64,000 bases of DNA from Papio anubis (lineage: Eukaryota > Chordata > Mammalia > Primates > Cercopithecidae). Numbering within the stretch: the stretch's first letter is position 1; each line of letters begins with the position of its first letter. Below the pieces are notes generated by a model. That model saw only the letters and a list, made by a program, of their open reading frames with translations. It ran no database searches and was not told the DNA's origin. Below are positions 12,227 to 23,785 of the stretch, in pieces. The position numbers and the translations under genes are program-made. The stretch covers positions 2,685,771 through 2,749,770 of the forward strand of contig NC_044978.1 of NCBI RefSeq assembly GCF_008728515.1. Direction: 5' to 3'.

Positions 12227-13104
12227 GTGAGGGCAGTTTTCTATGTGGGGTCTTTTCCATGCCCTCCTGAAACATACTACTTGCATTTTTTATTCAGAAC
12301 ATTCAGATATACCCAATCAAGACAATGTAGGTTACAGTTTTAGTTATTAAACTGCAGGCCACGTGAACACCTTGGTGACGTGGGAACGCTCTAATTCCAA
12401 CCCCTGACCGTATGAACCACAATCTTCCCATCACGGCAACAATCTTTGACCGTGCCATCAGCTAGAATTTAATTCAGTTCACAATAAAGGTCAAAGTCTG
12501 AGCCTGAGAGTTTCTCTGGGGTGACACCACTGAGGATTAGCTAAGGCTGGATTCTAAGTTCAGAGATCAGGAGCCAGAGGAGGGAAAGTCCAGGGCAGGA
12601 AAGAACAGCCAAGAGAAAGGTTGGCTTGCCTGGGTAAGTCTGCTTTATCCCCTTCACAGCTATGAAATTCTGAAAGGCTGGCTTACTTTGGAAAATTCAT
12701 CATTCCTTTAGTACACATTACATTTTGCCAAAAAAAAAAAAAAATAGGTTTATGTGGAAAATGTCTACACAAAAGTTGCCATGCTGTACATTATAAGTGT
12801 ATACGTATTATATAAGGCATAAGGAGAGAAGTAAAATATGTCTCCTATTTCTTCCTTTGGGCAGACTCCAACATCTACCCCCGACCAAGCGCTCATCCAT
12901 TCAATCCCTGCTTGGTTCAGCTCCTTTTGGAAGCAGTGAGATGAGCATCCCTGAGGTACACCGATGTCCTCAGGAGGTCCTGCGCTGAGGCACTTTCAGA
13001 ATCCCTCTACTGCATGAGCAAGAGGCATCTTTTCGTGAAGAAGGGGAGAGCGCCCACAGAACCTCCCCACCTGTGTTGAGAGCCCACCGAGGGACAGGTG
13101 AAGA
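12227..13104. other. Unique sequence, nothing recognised
   Basis: No named repeat or gene is supported. A run of A residues occurs near 12730. Short frames at 12797-12988 and 12970-13155 overlap on opposite strands and carry no recognisable motif. Confidence 0.5.
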
Positions 13105-13690
13105 GCAGAAGTCCTGGGGCAGGTTGCCCGGTTCAACCCCAACTCTGCCACTCACTGGCTAGACAAGACTGGGGATGGTACCTAATCCATCTCTGCCCTT
13201 AGATTTCCTCTCTCAGGATAACAACAGCACCTCCCTTATAACAATATTTTAGGAATTAAATAGTGGTGTATTCATCCACTTGTGCTAGGGTAACAATACC
13301 ACAGAGTGAGTGACTTAAACAGCATGCATTTCTTTTCTCACAGCTCTGGAGGCTGAAAGCCCAAGGTCAAGATGCTGGTAGGGTTGGTTTCTGGTGCGAT
13401 CGCTCTTCCTGGCTCGCAGACAGCCACCTCCTCGCTGTGTCCTCATATGGCCTTTCCTCCACGTGTGCACGCTCTTCATGTCCCTTCTTCTTACCGGTCC
13501 TATTGAATTAAGGCCTTACCATTAAGACCTCATTCAACTCCGATGACCTCCTTAAAGCCCTTGTGTCCAGACAGTCACATTAGGGGTCAGGGGTTTCACA
13601 TACGAATTTAGGGGGACACAAGGCAGCCCCTAATGGGTATATATACAGTGCCTGGTACACAGTAACTTCACAATAAACACTACCTCTTAT
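13105..13690 (+). repeat. MIR SINE split by an MLT1 LTR
   Basis: The MIR 5' part lies at about 13105-13266 ('caactctgccactcactggc', then a decayed interior 'aggataacaacagcacc'). The MIR 3' tail resumes at 13637-13690 ('tacagtgcctggtacacagt', 'aacttcacaataaacact'). The interval 13267-13636 is the inserted MLT1. This original locus supplied the copy at 12032-12217. Confidence 0.75.
13267..13636 (-). mobile_element. MLT1-type solo LTR, antisense, inside a MIR
   Basis: Antisense MLT1 blocks: 'cttgtgctagggtaacaata', 'tctcacagctctggaggctg', 'tcgctgtgtcctcatatggc', 'aagacctcattcaactccga' and 'gaatttagggggacacaagg'. The length is close to a full MLT1 LTR. Its 3' end, at 13267, is the portion that was copied to 12118-12217. 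Confidence 0.8.
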
Positions 13691-14913
<1,223 letters not shown>

Positions 14914-14929
14914 TGTTTAAGAACACTTT

Positions 14930-15482
14930 TTATATGTCAGGTTTCATTAGATTATTTTCATATTTGGCTTCTTTAATTCTCACAATAGAACTTTATATAC
15001 AGATGTAACTATTTTTGTTGTATGGATTAAGAAAATGGACCTCAGAAGAGTTAATTTACTTGAATTCAAGCCCAGGCCCTTCTGGCTCCAAAATTCAAGG
15101 CCTTTCATCACAGAAACCGAAAGCCCTGGCTCAGTGGATTTGTATGTAACATAAGGGGAAACAGACGAAAATGATACTTTTCTAAATAAAGTGCCCAGGA
15201 CTCAAGTGTTCTGAGACATCTGTTTTGTTTTCTTCTCAGTTCTTAGCTGTGTTCCAGATAGTTCAGTTGTCTGACAAACAACTTCCAAGTTAGTGCAATG
15301 TTGCGGTAACACTTTGCTTGTTCAAATATATCCTTGGACACTATTCATTCAATACACTCATTCAAACATAAATGTGAGAAAGTACATATATTTGTGATTC
15401 TAGAGACGGCCAAAAATGAGTGTGGTTATGGGATTATGAATGTATCAATGTACACATATTTATGCGTGTGTGTTTGTAGATA
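14930..15482. other. Unique sequence, nothing recognised
   Basis: AT-rich unique DNA lies between the AluY and the CA microsatellite. No gene signals were seen. Confidence 0.5.
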
Positions 15483-15537
15483 ATGTACACATACACACAC
15501 ACACATGCGTGCACATACACGTGCACACACACACAGT
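15483..15537. repeat. (CA)n microsatellite, interrupted
   Basis: Two CA-rich blocks ('acatacacacacacacatgc' and 'cgtgcacacacacacagt') are separated by purine/pyrimidine alternating interruptions (gcgtgcacatacacgtg). The alternation makes a Z-DNA-prone segment. Confidence 0.9.
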
Positions 15538-15808
15538 GTCCTCTGTAATGCACCCCGGAGACTCTGAACACAGCTTTCTGCTTACTTATGTTCCACTCCA
15601 TCAGTCTTTCCCCGGGGCAGGTTTTAACTTAAACTCCTGAAATATGCCTGACTTCTGCTCTTCCTCTGAGCCACCTAAACAACACAGGACTTTGTGCATA
15701 ATGACGCCTGCCTGAAACCAACAGGAGAAATGGAATCATTCTTAAGGCATAGGTTCACTAGAAAAGAATAGGATTTAAGAAATAAATTAAATTGAAGTCT
15801 TTTTAAAT

Positions 15809-15895
15809 TACCTAATACCAAACTACCTAATTGGCTAAACACTTTAATTTGCTACCTAATACCAAACTACCTAATTGGCTAAACACTTTAATTTG
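15809..15895 (+). repeat. Perfect 43-bp tandem duplication, 44-bp period
   Basis: Copy 1 is 15809-15851 and copy 2 is 15853-15895. They are identical over 43 bp (starting tacctaataccaaactacc and ending actttaatttg) and separated by one C. Perfect identity in neutral-looking DNA implies a recent slippage or duplication event. Confidence 0.97.
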
Positions 15896-16398
15896 TATGT
15901 CAATATTACATAGATGCAGTATATGATCATGTTGCACAGTGGCAAATATTTGAATAAAAAGACAAACAGCAAGGTCAGCAAATTCACCACGAGGTTCAGC
16001 TCCAGGCAAAGTCTCACAGTCTCCCAAGGGCAGGGCGGAAACTCTGGGCTTATACAGGGGTTGTAGGAGTAAAGGCAAGAAGCATGAGGCACTAATTACT
16101 TCTGTCCAGTGTTTTTCAAAAGCAGCTCACAACTGAAAGTATGTGAAGGCTACGTACTGCAGTGCAAATGTATTTTAGCTGCCTTTGCGTGATTTTTTCC
16201 TTGTGACAAGCAGGTGGGTCTCGCTGTCCTCTCTTGCCGTAAGGAAAGCGTGGATTACAGGTAGAAAGCAGAGGGCAAAGCCATTCCTTTTCTGGGTTTG
16301 GGGTTCCAAAAGCCTGAGCTCCTTTAGGGTGCTTTGCCAGGGGAAACCAGTGGAGTGGGCATAGGGGTATTCAGAAATGCTAATCAGAGAGAGAAATG

Positions 16399-16689
16399 GG
16401 CCAGGCGTGGCGGCTCATGCCTATCATGCTAGCAGTTTGGAAGGCCAAGGTGGGCAGATCATTTGAGCCCAGGAGTTCAAGAACAACATGGGAAACATGA
16501 CAAAACCCTTCTCTACGAAAAACACAAAAGTTACCCCGCTGTGTGGCGTGCACCTGCAGTCCCAGGTACTCAGGAGGCTGAGGCAGAAGGACCGCTTGAG
16601 GCTTGAAGGTTGAGGCTGCAGTGAGCTGAGATCGTACCACTACACTCCACCCTGGGTGGCAGGGGTGAGACTGTGTCTCAGAACAAAAG
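16399..16689 (+). repeat. Old Alu (AluJ-like), with (GA)n tail
   Basis: Sense Alu with an intact dimeric layout: 'ggccaggcgtggcggctcat', 'aaggccaaggtgggcagatc', 'actcaggaggctgaggcaga', 'gcagtgagctgagatcgtac' and 'gagactgtgtctcag'. It is well diverged. The A-tail has turned into a (GA)n microsatellite at 16690-16721. Confidence 0.92.
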
Positions 16690-16721
16690 AGAGAGAGAAA
16701 AAGAGAGAGAGAGAGAGAGAG
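16690..16721 (+). repeat. (GA)n microsatellite at an Alu tail
   Basis: Runs of GA dinucleotides follow directly on the Alu 3' end, the usual fate of a mutated Alu poly(A) tail. Confidence 0.9.
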
Positions 16722-16869
16722 GTTATTTCCTTACAGAAAGGCATAGAAATTGACAAATTTCCTCAACAGCAGTGACGTCTGCCTCAACCTAAGGGGAGCC
16801 TTCAGAGAAGTGGCAAGACTTCAAAGGGGAAATGCTCCGGGGTCCACCAGAGCATAAACTGGTGCTGTG

Positions 16870-17475
16870 TCTCCCAGCACCAAGAAAGTTGCTGAAGGAG
16901 CTGCACGAGATGTGCCACTGTCAGGGATAAAGCAGATACTGGATATCACCATGACAACCAAAAGATAAAGGAGTTCTTTCCCCATTTTCCAGATACCACA
17001 AGCAATTCTCATGTTCATTCTGAACCTAGAGAGAGAGAGTGGTACCCAGGAATGACTGAATTGGAGTTTCAAAGTCAGATCATTTTGATTTAAAAACAAT
17101 TTTTAAAAATGGGATATATCTTCTACCATTAGGTTGTGGACCAAAGTCTCATTCAAGTGCATAGCTATGCACTTACGGGTTCTCCCCGTATGTTCCCATC
17201 AAAGGATTCTCCCAGCCTCCAGGGAGTTGTCGCTACTGTGGACCAGGGTCAGCGTGATTGCAGTCAGAGGAGGCCGCAGCCTGTCTGAGTGGCGCAAGTC
17301 AGAGGCCCTCAAAGTGGCCCCCGGTCAGCAGGGCTCCTTCCCTGCCTGGCATAAGGAAATAATGGCATCTCCTTCATGTCTCGCAGTCCCCATTTACAAC
17401 TTCAAAGCTTCGCAAAGGGCACCCTTCAGTATTGTTATCAGCCTTCACTTCAACATTCCCGAAAAATGTCTACCT
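16870..17475 (-). repeat. Arm 1 of a roughly 600-bp inverted repeat, family unknown
   Basis: The reverse complement of this arm aligns along its whole length with 18400-19000. Shared blocks in the same order include ggagccctgctga, ctcctctgactgcaa versus cttctctgactgcaa, cctttgatgggaaca, gagactttggtcca, ggtagaagatata, and tgactttgaaactcca. By eye the identity is about 80-86 percent, with small indels. I recognise no known repeat. The 121-codon frame at 17134-17499 crosses this arm and is not conserved in frame in arm 2. Confidence 0.85.
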
Positions 17476-18399
17476 TTAAATAACATGATCTTTAAATAAC
17501 ACGTGCAGACAGAAAAACCACTAACTCACCTGCTGGCAGCACCTCAGCAGGGCCTTTGGCATGATGCTGAGCTAGTCACACTCTGTTTTCTCTGTCCTGC
17601 TACGTCTATCAGGCACCTCTTATCCGCGTGGCCCCATCCCTCGGGGACCTTAATGCTGCTCTTGGCCACCTGTCCTGGCGGCACCTCTCCCTTCCTCAAA
17701 TTCTCTCTGCTGGCTCCTCACTTCTCAAAACAAGTGACTTTGCTGAGTCTAATTCCCTTAGGGCGTTATCCTAGGGCAAAAAGGAAGCTGAGAAGTAAAA
17801 TAGGGAAGACTGTGCTTTATTCAAGACTCTTCAGGTTCTAAACACTAGAAACACAAACTGAAATACCTCACAGAATCCAAGAAATAGGTTGATTAAAGAT
17901 TAGAAAGGGAAGGATAAAGTCAGGCCTAAAAACAAGAGCACCTCTCACCTCCCACCTCTGCTTCTGTCTCTTGTCCTGGAGCGCAGCTTTCTCCTCAGGA
18001 GAGACGTGACCTTACGGCCACCGCCAGCCCCCCAGTTGTACATGTGATAACTTCCTCAAACTAAAAGGGGACTGATTCTTGGAGTTCCTGTAAAGCACAC
18101 GCACTCGGGCACGCCCAGTTGCGGGCACCCGTGCACATATAACCAAAACACACAAACTCAGGAGGATTCTCATGGGCTCGGATTGGGTCAAATGTCCATT
18201 CGGAAGCCGACTTTGAGCAGAAGGAAAATGAATTATGATTGGGTCATGTTAGATGGAGTGGAGCGGTTCTGTAAGAACATGAAGTTTCCCAATACAGCCA
18301 GGTGGCTACATTCTGGGAGAAAGAATTCCTAGCAGATAATCACATATAAATCTCTGTGGAACCATTTTTGGCTGCCTTCTGAGCCAAACAATTATTAAG
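17476..18399. other. Spacer between the inverted-repeat arms
   Basis: About 920 bp without a recognised gene or repeat. It contains a locally CpG-richer stretch near 18085-18135. An open frame of 112 codons (17503-17841) has no recognisable domain. Confidence 0.5.
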
Positions 18400-19000
18400 G
18401 AAAAGCTAGACCTTTTTTGTGAATTTAGAAGTGCAGGCTGAGAGCAATTCTAAAGCGTGCCCTTTGCAATCACACTGAAGTTGTAAAGGGGGACTGGGAG
18501 GCACAAAGGAGATGCCACTATTCCTTACGCCAGGCAGAGCAGGAGCCCTGCTGATCGGGGGCCAATTTGAGGACCTCTGACCTGCGCCACTCGGATAGGC
18601 TGCGGCCTTCTCTGACTGCAACCACGCTGACCCTGCTCCGCACCGGCACAAACCCATCGGAGACTGAAGGAGCCCTTTGATGGGAACAGAAAGAACCGTG
18701 GCCACTTACACACTTGTGTGAGACTTTGGTCCATAGCCTAAAGGTAGAAGATATACCTTATTTTTAAAAATGGTTTTTAAATGAAAATGATTTGACTTTG
18801 AAACTCCATCTCACCAATTCCTGGGGTCCCTTCCACTCTCTAGGGTTCAACATGAATATGAGAATTTCTTAGAGTATCTAAACAACGGGGAAAAGCTCTT
18901 CTGATTTTTAGGTCATCATTGTGACAGCCAGTATTCTTAGCCCCAGTCAGTGGGAACTGTCATTCGCTAGCTTGGGAACTTTCTGATGCTTAGAAAGACA
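18400..19000 (+). repeat. Arm 2 of a roughly 600-bp inverted repeat, family unknown
   Basis: This arm pairs with 16870-17475 in opposite orientation. Similarity starts near 'gctagacctttttt' and continues to 'ggaactttctgatgc'. Arm 2 lacks a short stretch present in arm 1 around the 'gcatagctatgcac' palindrome (17160-17174), where it reads ccacttacacactt. It could be two opposite copies of an unnamed interspersed repeat, or a local inverted duplication. Confidence 0.85.
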
Positions 19001-19194
19001 AAGTAGACATTTATAAATTAACAGGATTTAAGGACCCATCTTCAACCATAATTGCAAGTTTACTTCCAAAAAATTATGTTTCGGTCTTTCTTTTTTCTAA
19101 ATATACACTTACTCAAAGCTCCAGAGTGGGAAATCCAGAAACGTGCGGAACAAATGGTAACACTGTTACCCACATCCCTCCAGAAACTCTTCTC

Positions 19195-19515
19195 CACCTA
19201 GATTTTTTTAAGGATAATTTTTATTTTTTATTGATGCATTTTTTATTGATGCCCAATAGATGTACATGATTTGAGGGTACACTTGATAATTTAATATAAT
19301 CATTGAGTTTGTAAAGATCAAATCAGTGTACTTGAAATATCCATCACCTTAAATCTTTGTTTTTTTCTTTGTGCTAGAACCATTCCCATTCTTCTCTAGC
19401 TATTTCCAAATGGACAATAGGTTATTGGAAACTGTAGTAGCCCTACTGATCTATCTAACGCTAGGTCTTATTTCTTCTACCAAACCATATATTTGTACCC
19501 ATTAATCAACTTCTT
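19195..19515 (-). repeat. L1 (L1MA/L1PB age) 3' UTR fragment, antisense
   Basis: Antisense L1 3' UTR pattern: 'atagatgtacatgatttgag', 'gatcaaatcagtgtacttga', 'atatccatcaccttaaatct', 'ttctctagctatttccaaat' and 'tttgtacccattaatcaact'. It is 5' truncated, as most L1 copies are. Confidence 0.75.
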
Positions 19516-20395
19516 TTTACGTACACATGTAATATTCAAAACATTTAAACAGCCGCCAAGATTAGGCACCAACCAATCAGAACACGTTTTCTGATGGAGA
19601 ACAATGACTCCCACCACCGAAACCAAGCCCTCCGCGTTAGGCTTTCCCTGGCAGTTGCTTTGCCTTGAGGTGGTCCAGAGCTGCCAGATTTCAGGGAAGC
19701 CCTGTGTGTGGGTAGTGGGGATGGTGGTGGGGCTCTTGGTGCACTGGCTGTGCGCCCATGATCTGAAGGTCGTTTGATGTCTTAACAATTGGTATGACCA
19801 TCTGTGCCCATAGGTACAGAGGGAGTCAACAGCCTGGAATAGATCAAGATGCTTCCTTATAGTATACCTTTCCTGAGCTTAGCAAAATCTAGGGAACTCT
19901 CTCCTACAGCAAAGTATATTCCTCTACATGAGAACTTTCTAACTGGTCTTTGGGGATGAGGTATGGGCACACTAAGATTTTGATCCCCTCAGCTCTTGCA
20001 GTAGCTCGTGGGGGCTGTGCCGCCAGTTTCCAAAACAGTCACTTCCAGCCAACCTGAGTGTTTAACGTAGACCGTGATTAAAAACACTGTCATTCACTTT
20101 ATGGTTCATGACATGAAAAGGGCTAAGAAGAGCCACTTTATAACACAGCTTCTAAATGGGAACATACAGCCCCATTACATGCTATAATATGGTTGACTTA
20201 ACCAACCCCCTATGTGTGGACTTTCGACTCATTTTTTTCCTGAATATTTTATTTTATTTCTAATGAACATACTTATACATGTATATGGTTATTTTCTTAA
20301 GATAATTTCCTAAAAGAGGAATTTTGCTATCTTGGGGCCTACATAAGGCTATGGGCAGAGATGGCTCAATGTCCCTACCTTTTTATGAGTCCCCA
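19516..20395. other. Unique sequence, nothing recognised
   Basis: No repeat or gene was recognised. The segment 19590-19760 is somewhat GC-richer, with a reverse frame of 103 codons (19477-19788) that partly overlaps the L1 relic and has no domain. Confidence 0.5.
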
Positions 20396-20397
20396 GG

Positions 20398-20595
20398 TAT
20401 ACAGACTCTGGACCTAGACTGCACAACTCTGTATCCCTCTCCCTCACCTCGGGAGATGTGTGACCTCAGGAGCACCTCTATCTCCCTGCCGAAAACGGAG
20501 ATAATCATGGTATTGACCTCACTTGATTGTCGTGAGGATCAAATGAGTTCATATATATGGAGTTCCTAGAGCAAGTCCTGGCTTCTTGCTCCGGC
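20398..20595 (+). repeat. MIR SINE
   Basis: MIR blocks in order: 'gactctggacctagactgca', 'gatgtgtgacctcaggagca', 'ctatctccctg', 'aaacggagataatcatgg' and 'cgtgaggatcaaatgagttc'. Plus strand, decayed. Confidence 0.75.
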
Positions 20596-20964
20596 TTATT
20601 GAATATGAGCGACGTCAGTAGTAGCAGTAGTAGGATTTTCACTCCTGCAGAAGATGCAAGACTATCTCTTTTCCCTGAGTCCCACAGACATTGGATATTA
20701 AATACTTTATACTCATTGCTACAAAACAATAGGTACATACAGATTTTCCCTTTAGAAAAATGCTGATTATTTTTGAGATTGAATTTGTAAGACCATAAAT
20801 CTATGATAGACATGTATGTTTTGTCTTTGGCTTATTTTCTATTAGGCTGTTTGCCCAATTCAGGGACATTTTAAAAATGGGGAACTGTTCCGGGAGTCCG
20901 AGGCAGCCTCTTACCTCACACTGTGTGAAATGAAGAATGGAAGTGCCCAGGGACTTGGAACCTC
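20596..20964. other. Unique sequence, nothing recognised
   Basis: No gene or named repeat is supported between the MIR and the MER5 element. Confidence 0.5.
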
Positions 20965-20989
20965 ACTGATGTGCTCTCAATTGAGCTGT

Positions 20990-21168
20990 AGTTTTACAGC
21001 CGCGCCTGCCCACGGTAATCACCTGGGAAACTGTAAAAGCCGCTGATGACTGGGCCACACCCCCAGAGACTGTAATGTAATTGGTCTGATTTAATTACTT
21101 GGCATGGAGATTGTTAAAAAGCTCCCTAGGCGATTCTAATGTGCAGCCAGGACTGAGAACCGTGGTGT
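20990..21168 (+). mobile_element. MER5-type hAT (Charlie) DNA transposon fossil
   Basis: 'tgggccacacccccagagac', 'attggtctgatttaattact', 'agctccctaggcgattctaa' and 'tgtgcagccaggactgagaa' match the non-autonomous MER5A/B pattern, ending in the terminal 'gagaaccgtgg'. It is short and non-coding. Confidence 0.8.
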
Positions 21169-22990
21169 AGGTGGGTACTGATTAATTCGGGGTCAATTGG
21201 GTGTGTCTGCAAGGCTGGGTACTGGAGAGAATTGCTTTCATAATAGCTCTCCAGGCCAACTGAGTCCATTGCCACAGTGTAAATTGGCTACAAAGCTTTG
21301 GGAGTAAGACTGAAGCTGAAACATTCAATCCAGCTAGAAGCGGCAATATCCTGAAATGTTTGCTCTAAACAGTTTCTTTCACTTTCGACATTTTCTTTTT
21401 CTTAAAAATCCACTCATAAGTTACACCTGCCTTTTGTGGTGGACAAGAACAGGACGTAGCAGATACATCATGCTCTTGACTAATGTTTCTTCTGTGTTTT
21501 GCTGCTACTGATGAAGTAAACAAACACACAAAAAATTAAACCCAAACAAAATGGACTGGATAACATGCACTATGTTGACTAACAATTTTGATGTTTTGTC
21601 TGAGTCCTGAGATTCAGTATTTCAAGGAAAGAATAGTATACTTGGACTAAAAACTCTAAACTGAAATTGTCCTTGAACTGGCAATATTCAACCACAATGT
21701 GTTTTCAAGGGAAAGATTTAGAACAGCTTCAAAGAACTCAGAAATCAAGAAGATGCTGACGTATTAGGAAAGCCTACATTATTTGCTTCTGTGGTTTTGA
21801 GGATGTAAATAGAAACAGCCATGGCAAAGAAGTTCTATAATTAGCTTTCATCCTGATTCCCGAAGTTGCTTATTATAGAGCTTTTAATAGTATATAAAAA
21901 CCTCTGTTTAAAACTCTTGGGTTGACTTTTCTGGCACTCTAATGACAAAAATTAGTATTTTTGAGCTTTGTGGTTTCTCCAAAGTCATGTGCTAAACAAG
22001 TAGCGGTCCTCCATCGCCGAAAGCTTTTCTGGAGATGGTGAACGCTCTGGTAATTTTCTTCTCCCCAGGCATAGTTTTTCAAAGTCAGGGCATGAGTTTA
22101 AATCAGAAATCAAATGAATTACTGATCTAAACTCGAGTGTGGTTATAGAAAGACACTGGTATTTAGGCCAAACAAATGTGCTCTTTAAATACAGTGGCCG
22201 TACCCAGTTGTTCTTCCAAAACCACAACAGAGAACAGTCTTGCTCAGTTAATCATACCTCCCCGAAGAAACCGCCACCTAGAAGGGCTTCTTTTCAGAAT
22301 GTACATTCAGCAGCAGAATACGGCAATCACATTCCACCCTGAAAAAGAAACCCTTGTCATTGCCCTCAATCCCAAACTGCCGGGCAGCTCTCCTGAGCTC
22401 GCCAACTGTGCTGGTGTATTACTTGTTTTAACACGTCACTGAATTCTTTGTGGGCCTAAATCCTATGGGATGTGGGTCAGATCTGGAGAACGTCTTGAAA
22501 TAAGCCTCCACCACCCCAAACAAGCTTTATCCCCAGGGGCAAAATAGACCGGGTAGGAATAAGAGAAACCAAATCAGATCTGTAGTTAACAGAATGGAAT
22601 TGGTGAATAGTCAAAGGAAGTCATGGAATGTTTGAGTTTCCCTTTAACAGTTTGCTGACAAGTTTTGAAAAAAGTTTTGGGAAAAACTTTTTGCTGACAA
22701 GTTTTGGGAAAAAATGTTAACAGCAATCACGACAGATAGAGTAAAATAAATGAATCAGATTGACTCAGGACTACATTATTGTTTACATAAAAAATATTAG
22801 TTCTGAATTAGACTCTTGGGTGCGCAATCAGAGTAACATTACCTGGTGTACCTGTGAACGTGCTAGGAGAGTTTTGGAGGACACATTAAGGAAATTAGTC
22901 AGGTAAGATGAGTCTGGTTTCTCCAAGAATTCAGGGTGCTGTTTTATGATCGCTATGAGACTCCCCTGTCACTTGCACTTACCCCACAGG
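21169..22990. other. Unique sequence with a short imperfect tandem repeat
   Basis: No gene or named repeat is supported over 1.8 kb. At 22651-22706 the block tttgctgacaagttttg occurs twice, 39 bp apart, with the spacer itself made of related gttttg and gaaaaa words, so it is a local slippage duplication. Confidence 0.55.
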
Positions 22991-23195
22991 AGCTCAAAAG
23001 CTTCCAGCAGTGCTTCTCAACCTTTGCCACTTACAAGCAATCAGAATTATCTGTGAATTATTTTTAAAAATTTTTAAATGACTGATACCTAGGGCCCACC
23101 GCACAGCAGATGCTTCAGTATCTCTGCTGCAGACACTTTCAGGAGGTACCCGTGGTGTTTCTGATGCACGGCAGTCGAGCACCTCTGTGTCAAGC
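22991..23195 (+). mobile_element. MER5-type hAT DNA transposon fossil
   Basis: Starts with 'gcagtgcttctcaaccttt', continues with 'caatcagaattatctgtgaa' and 'tgatacctagggcccaccg', and ends with 'gtttctgatgcacggcagtc' and 'gagcacctctg'. This is the MER5 order on the plus strand with an AT-rich insertion. Confidence 0.75.
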
Positions 23196-23614
23196 AGAAT
23201 AAAAGGGATTAAGAGTCCCATAAGAAACTAGCTTTGCTAAGGGTTGGGGCATGAGAGATTTTTTTTCTAGGATTGGTGCAGATGATCTCAGCAGTCCCTT
23301 CAGGGGATCTGAGATCAAATCATTCAAGATGTTTTAAGGAACAAGATCGGTTATAGAAAGGACACTCTAATCAGGGGTCTTTGAACATCAAAGAGACGTA
23401 CACTTGAAAGCATTATCCCAACCAACTTTGTTCTGCAAGAATTAAGTTTGGAGATGACTTTTGTTTTTAATGTTGATGAGTTTTACCAAAAAAAGTATGG
23501 TAACTCCTTCAATTCACTTAGAAAATCTTCTATTTTCTGTAAATAGACCCTCCATATAAATATCTTTGCTGTTACATTTGTTCTATTAGATGTGAAAGGG
23601 GAAGTTCGGGGTAA
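23196..23614. other. Unique sequence, nothing recognised
   Basis: No gene or repeat signal was seen in this interval. Confidence 0.45.
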
Positions 23615-23785
23615 TGTTTATGGAGCTCCTCATAGGCGTCCTTTCATTAATAGGCTGATTTCTATTCCCCCATTTTGCTGTTGGAATAAACTGAGGTTCA
23701 GTTTGAGTGAAGTCTCCAACACTATCTACTTAGTAATAGTCAGGACTTAAACTTGAGCCTGGCTGACTCTGTAGTTAACGTGTGT
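23615..23785 (-). repeat. MIR SINE, antisense, decayed
   Basis: Antisense MIR order: 'tcctttcattaataggctga', 'attcccccattttgctgttg', 'aataaactgaggttcagttt' and 'gacttaaacttgagcctggc' followed by tgactctg. Confidence 0.6.

Noticed and set aside
16870..19000. The inverted-repeat arms as terminal inverted repeats of a DNA transposon
   Set aside because: I see no target-site duplication at the outer ends, no transposase remnant in the spacer, and the outer borders fade gradually instead of ending sharply.
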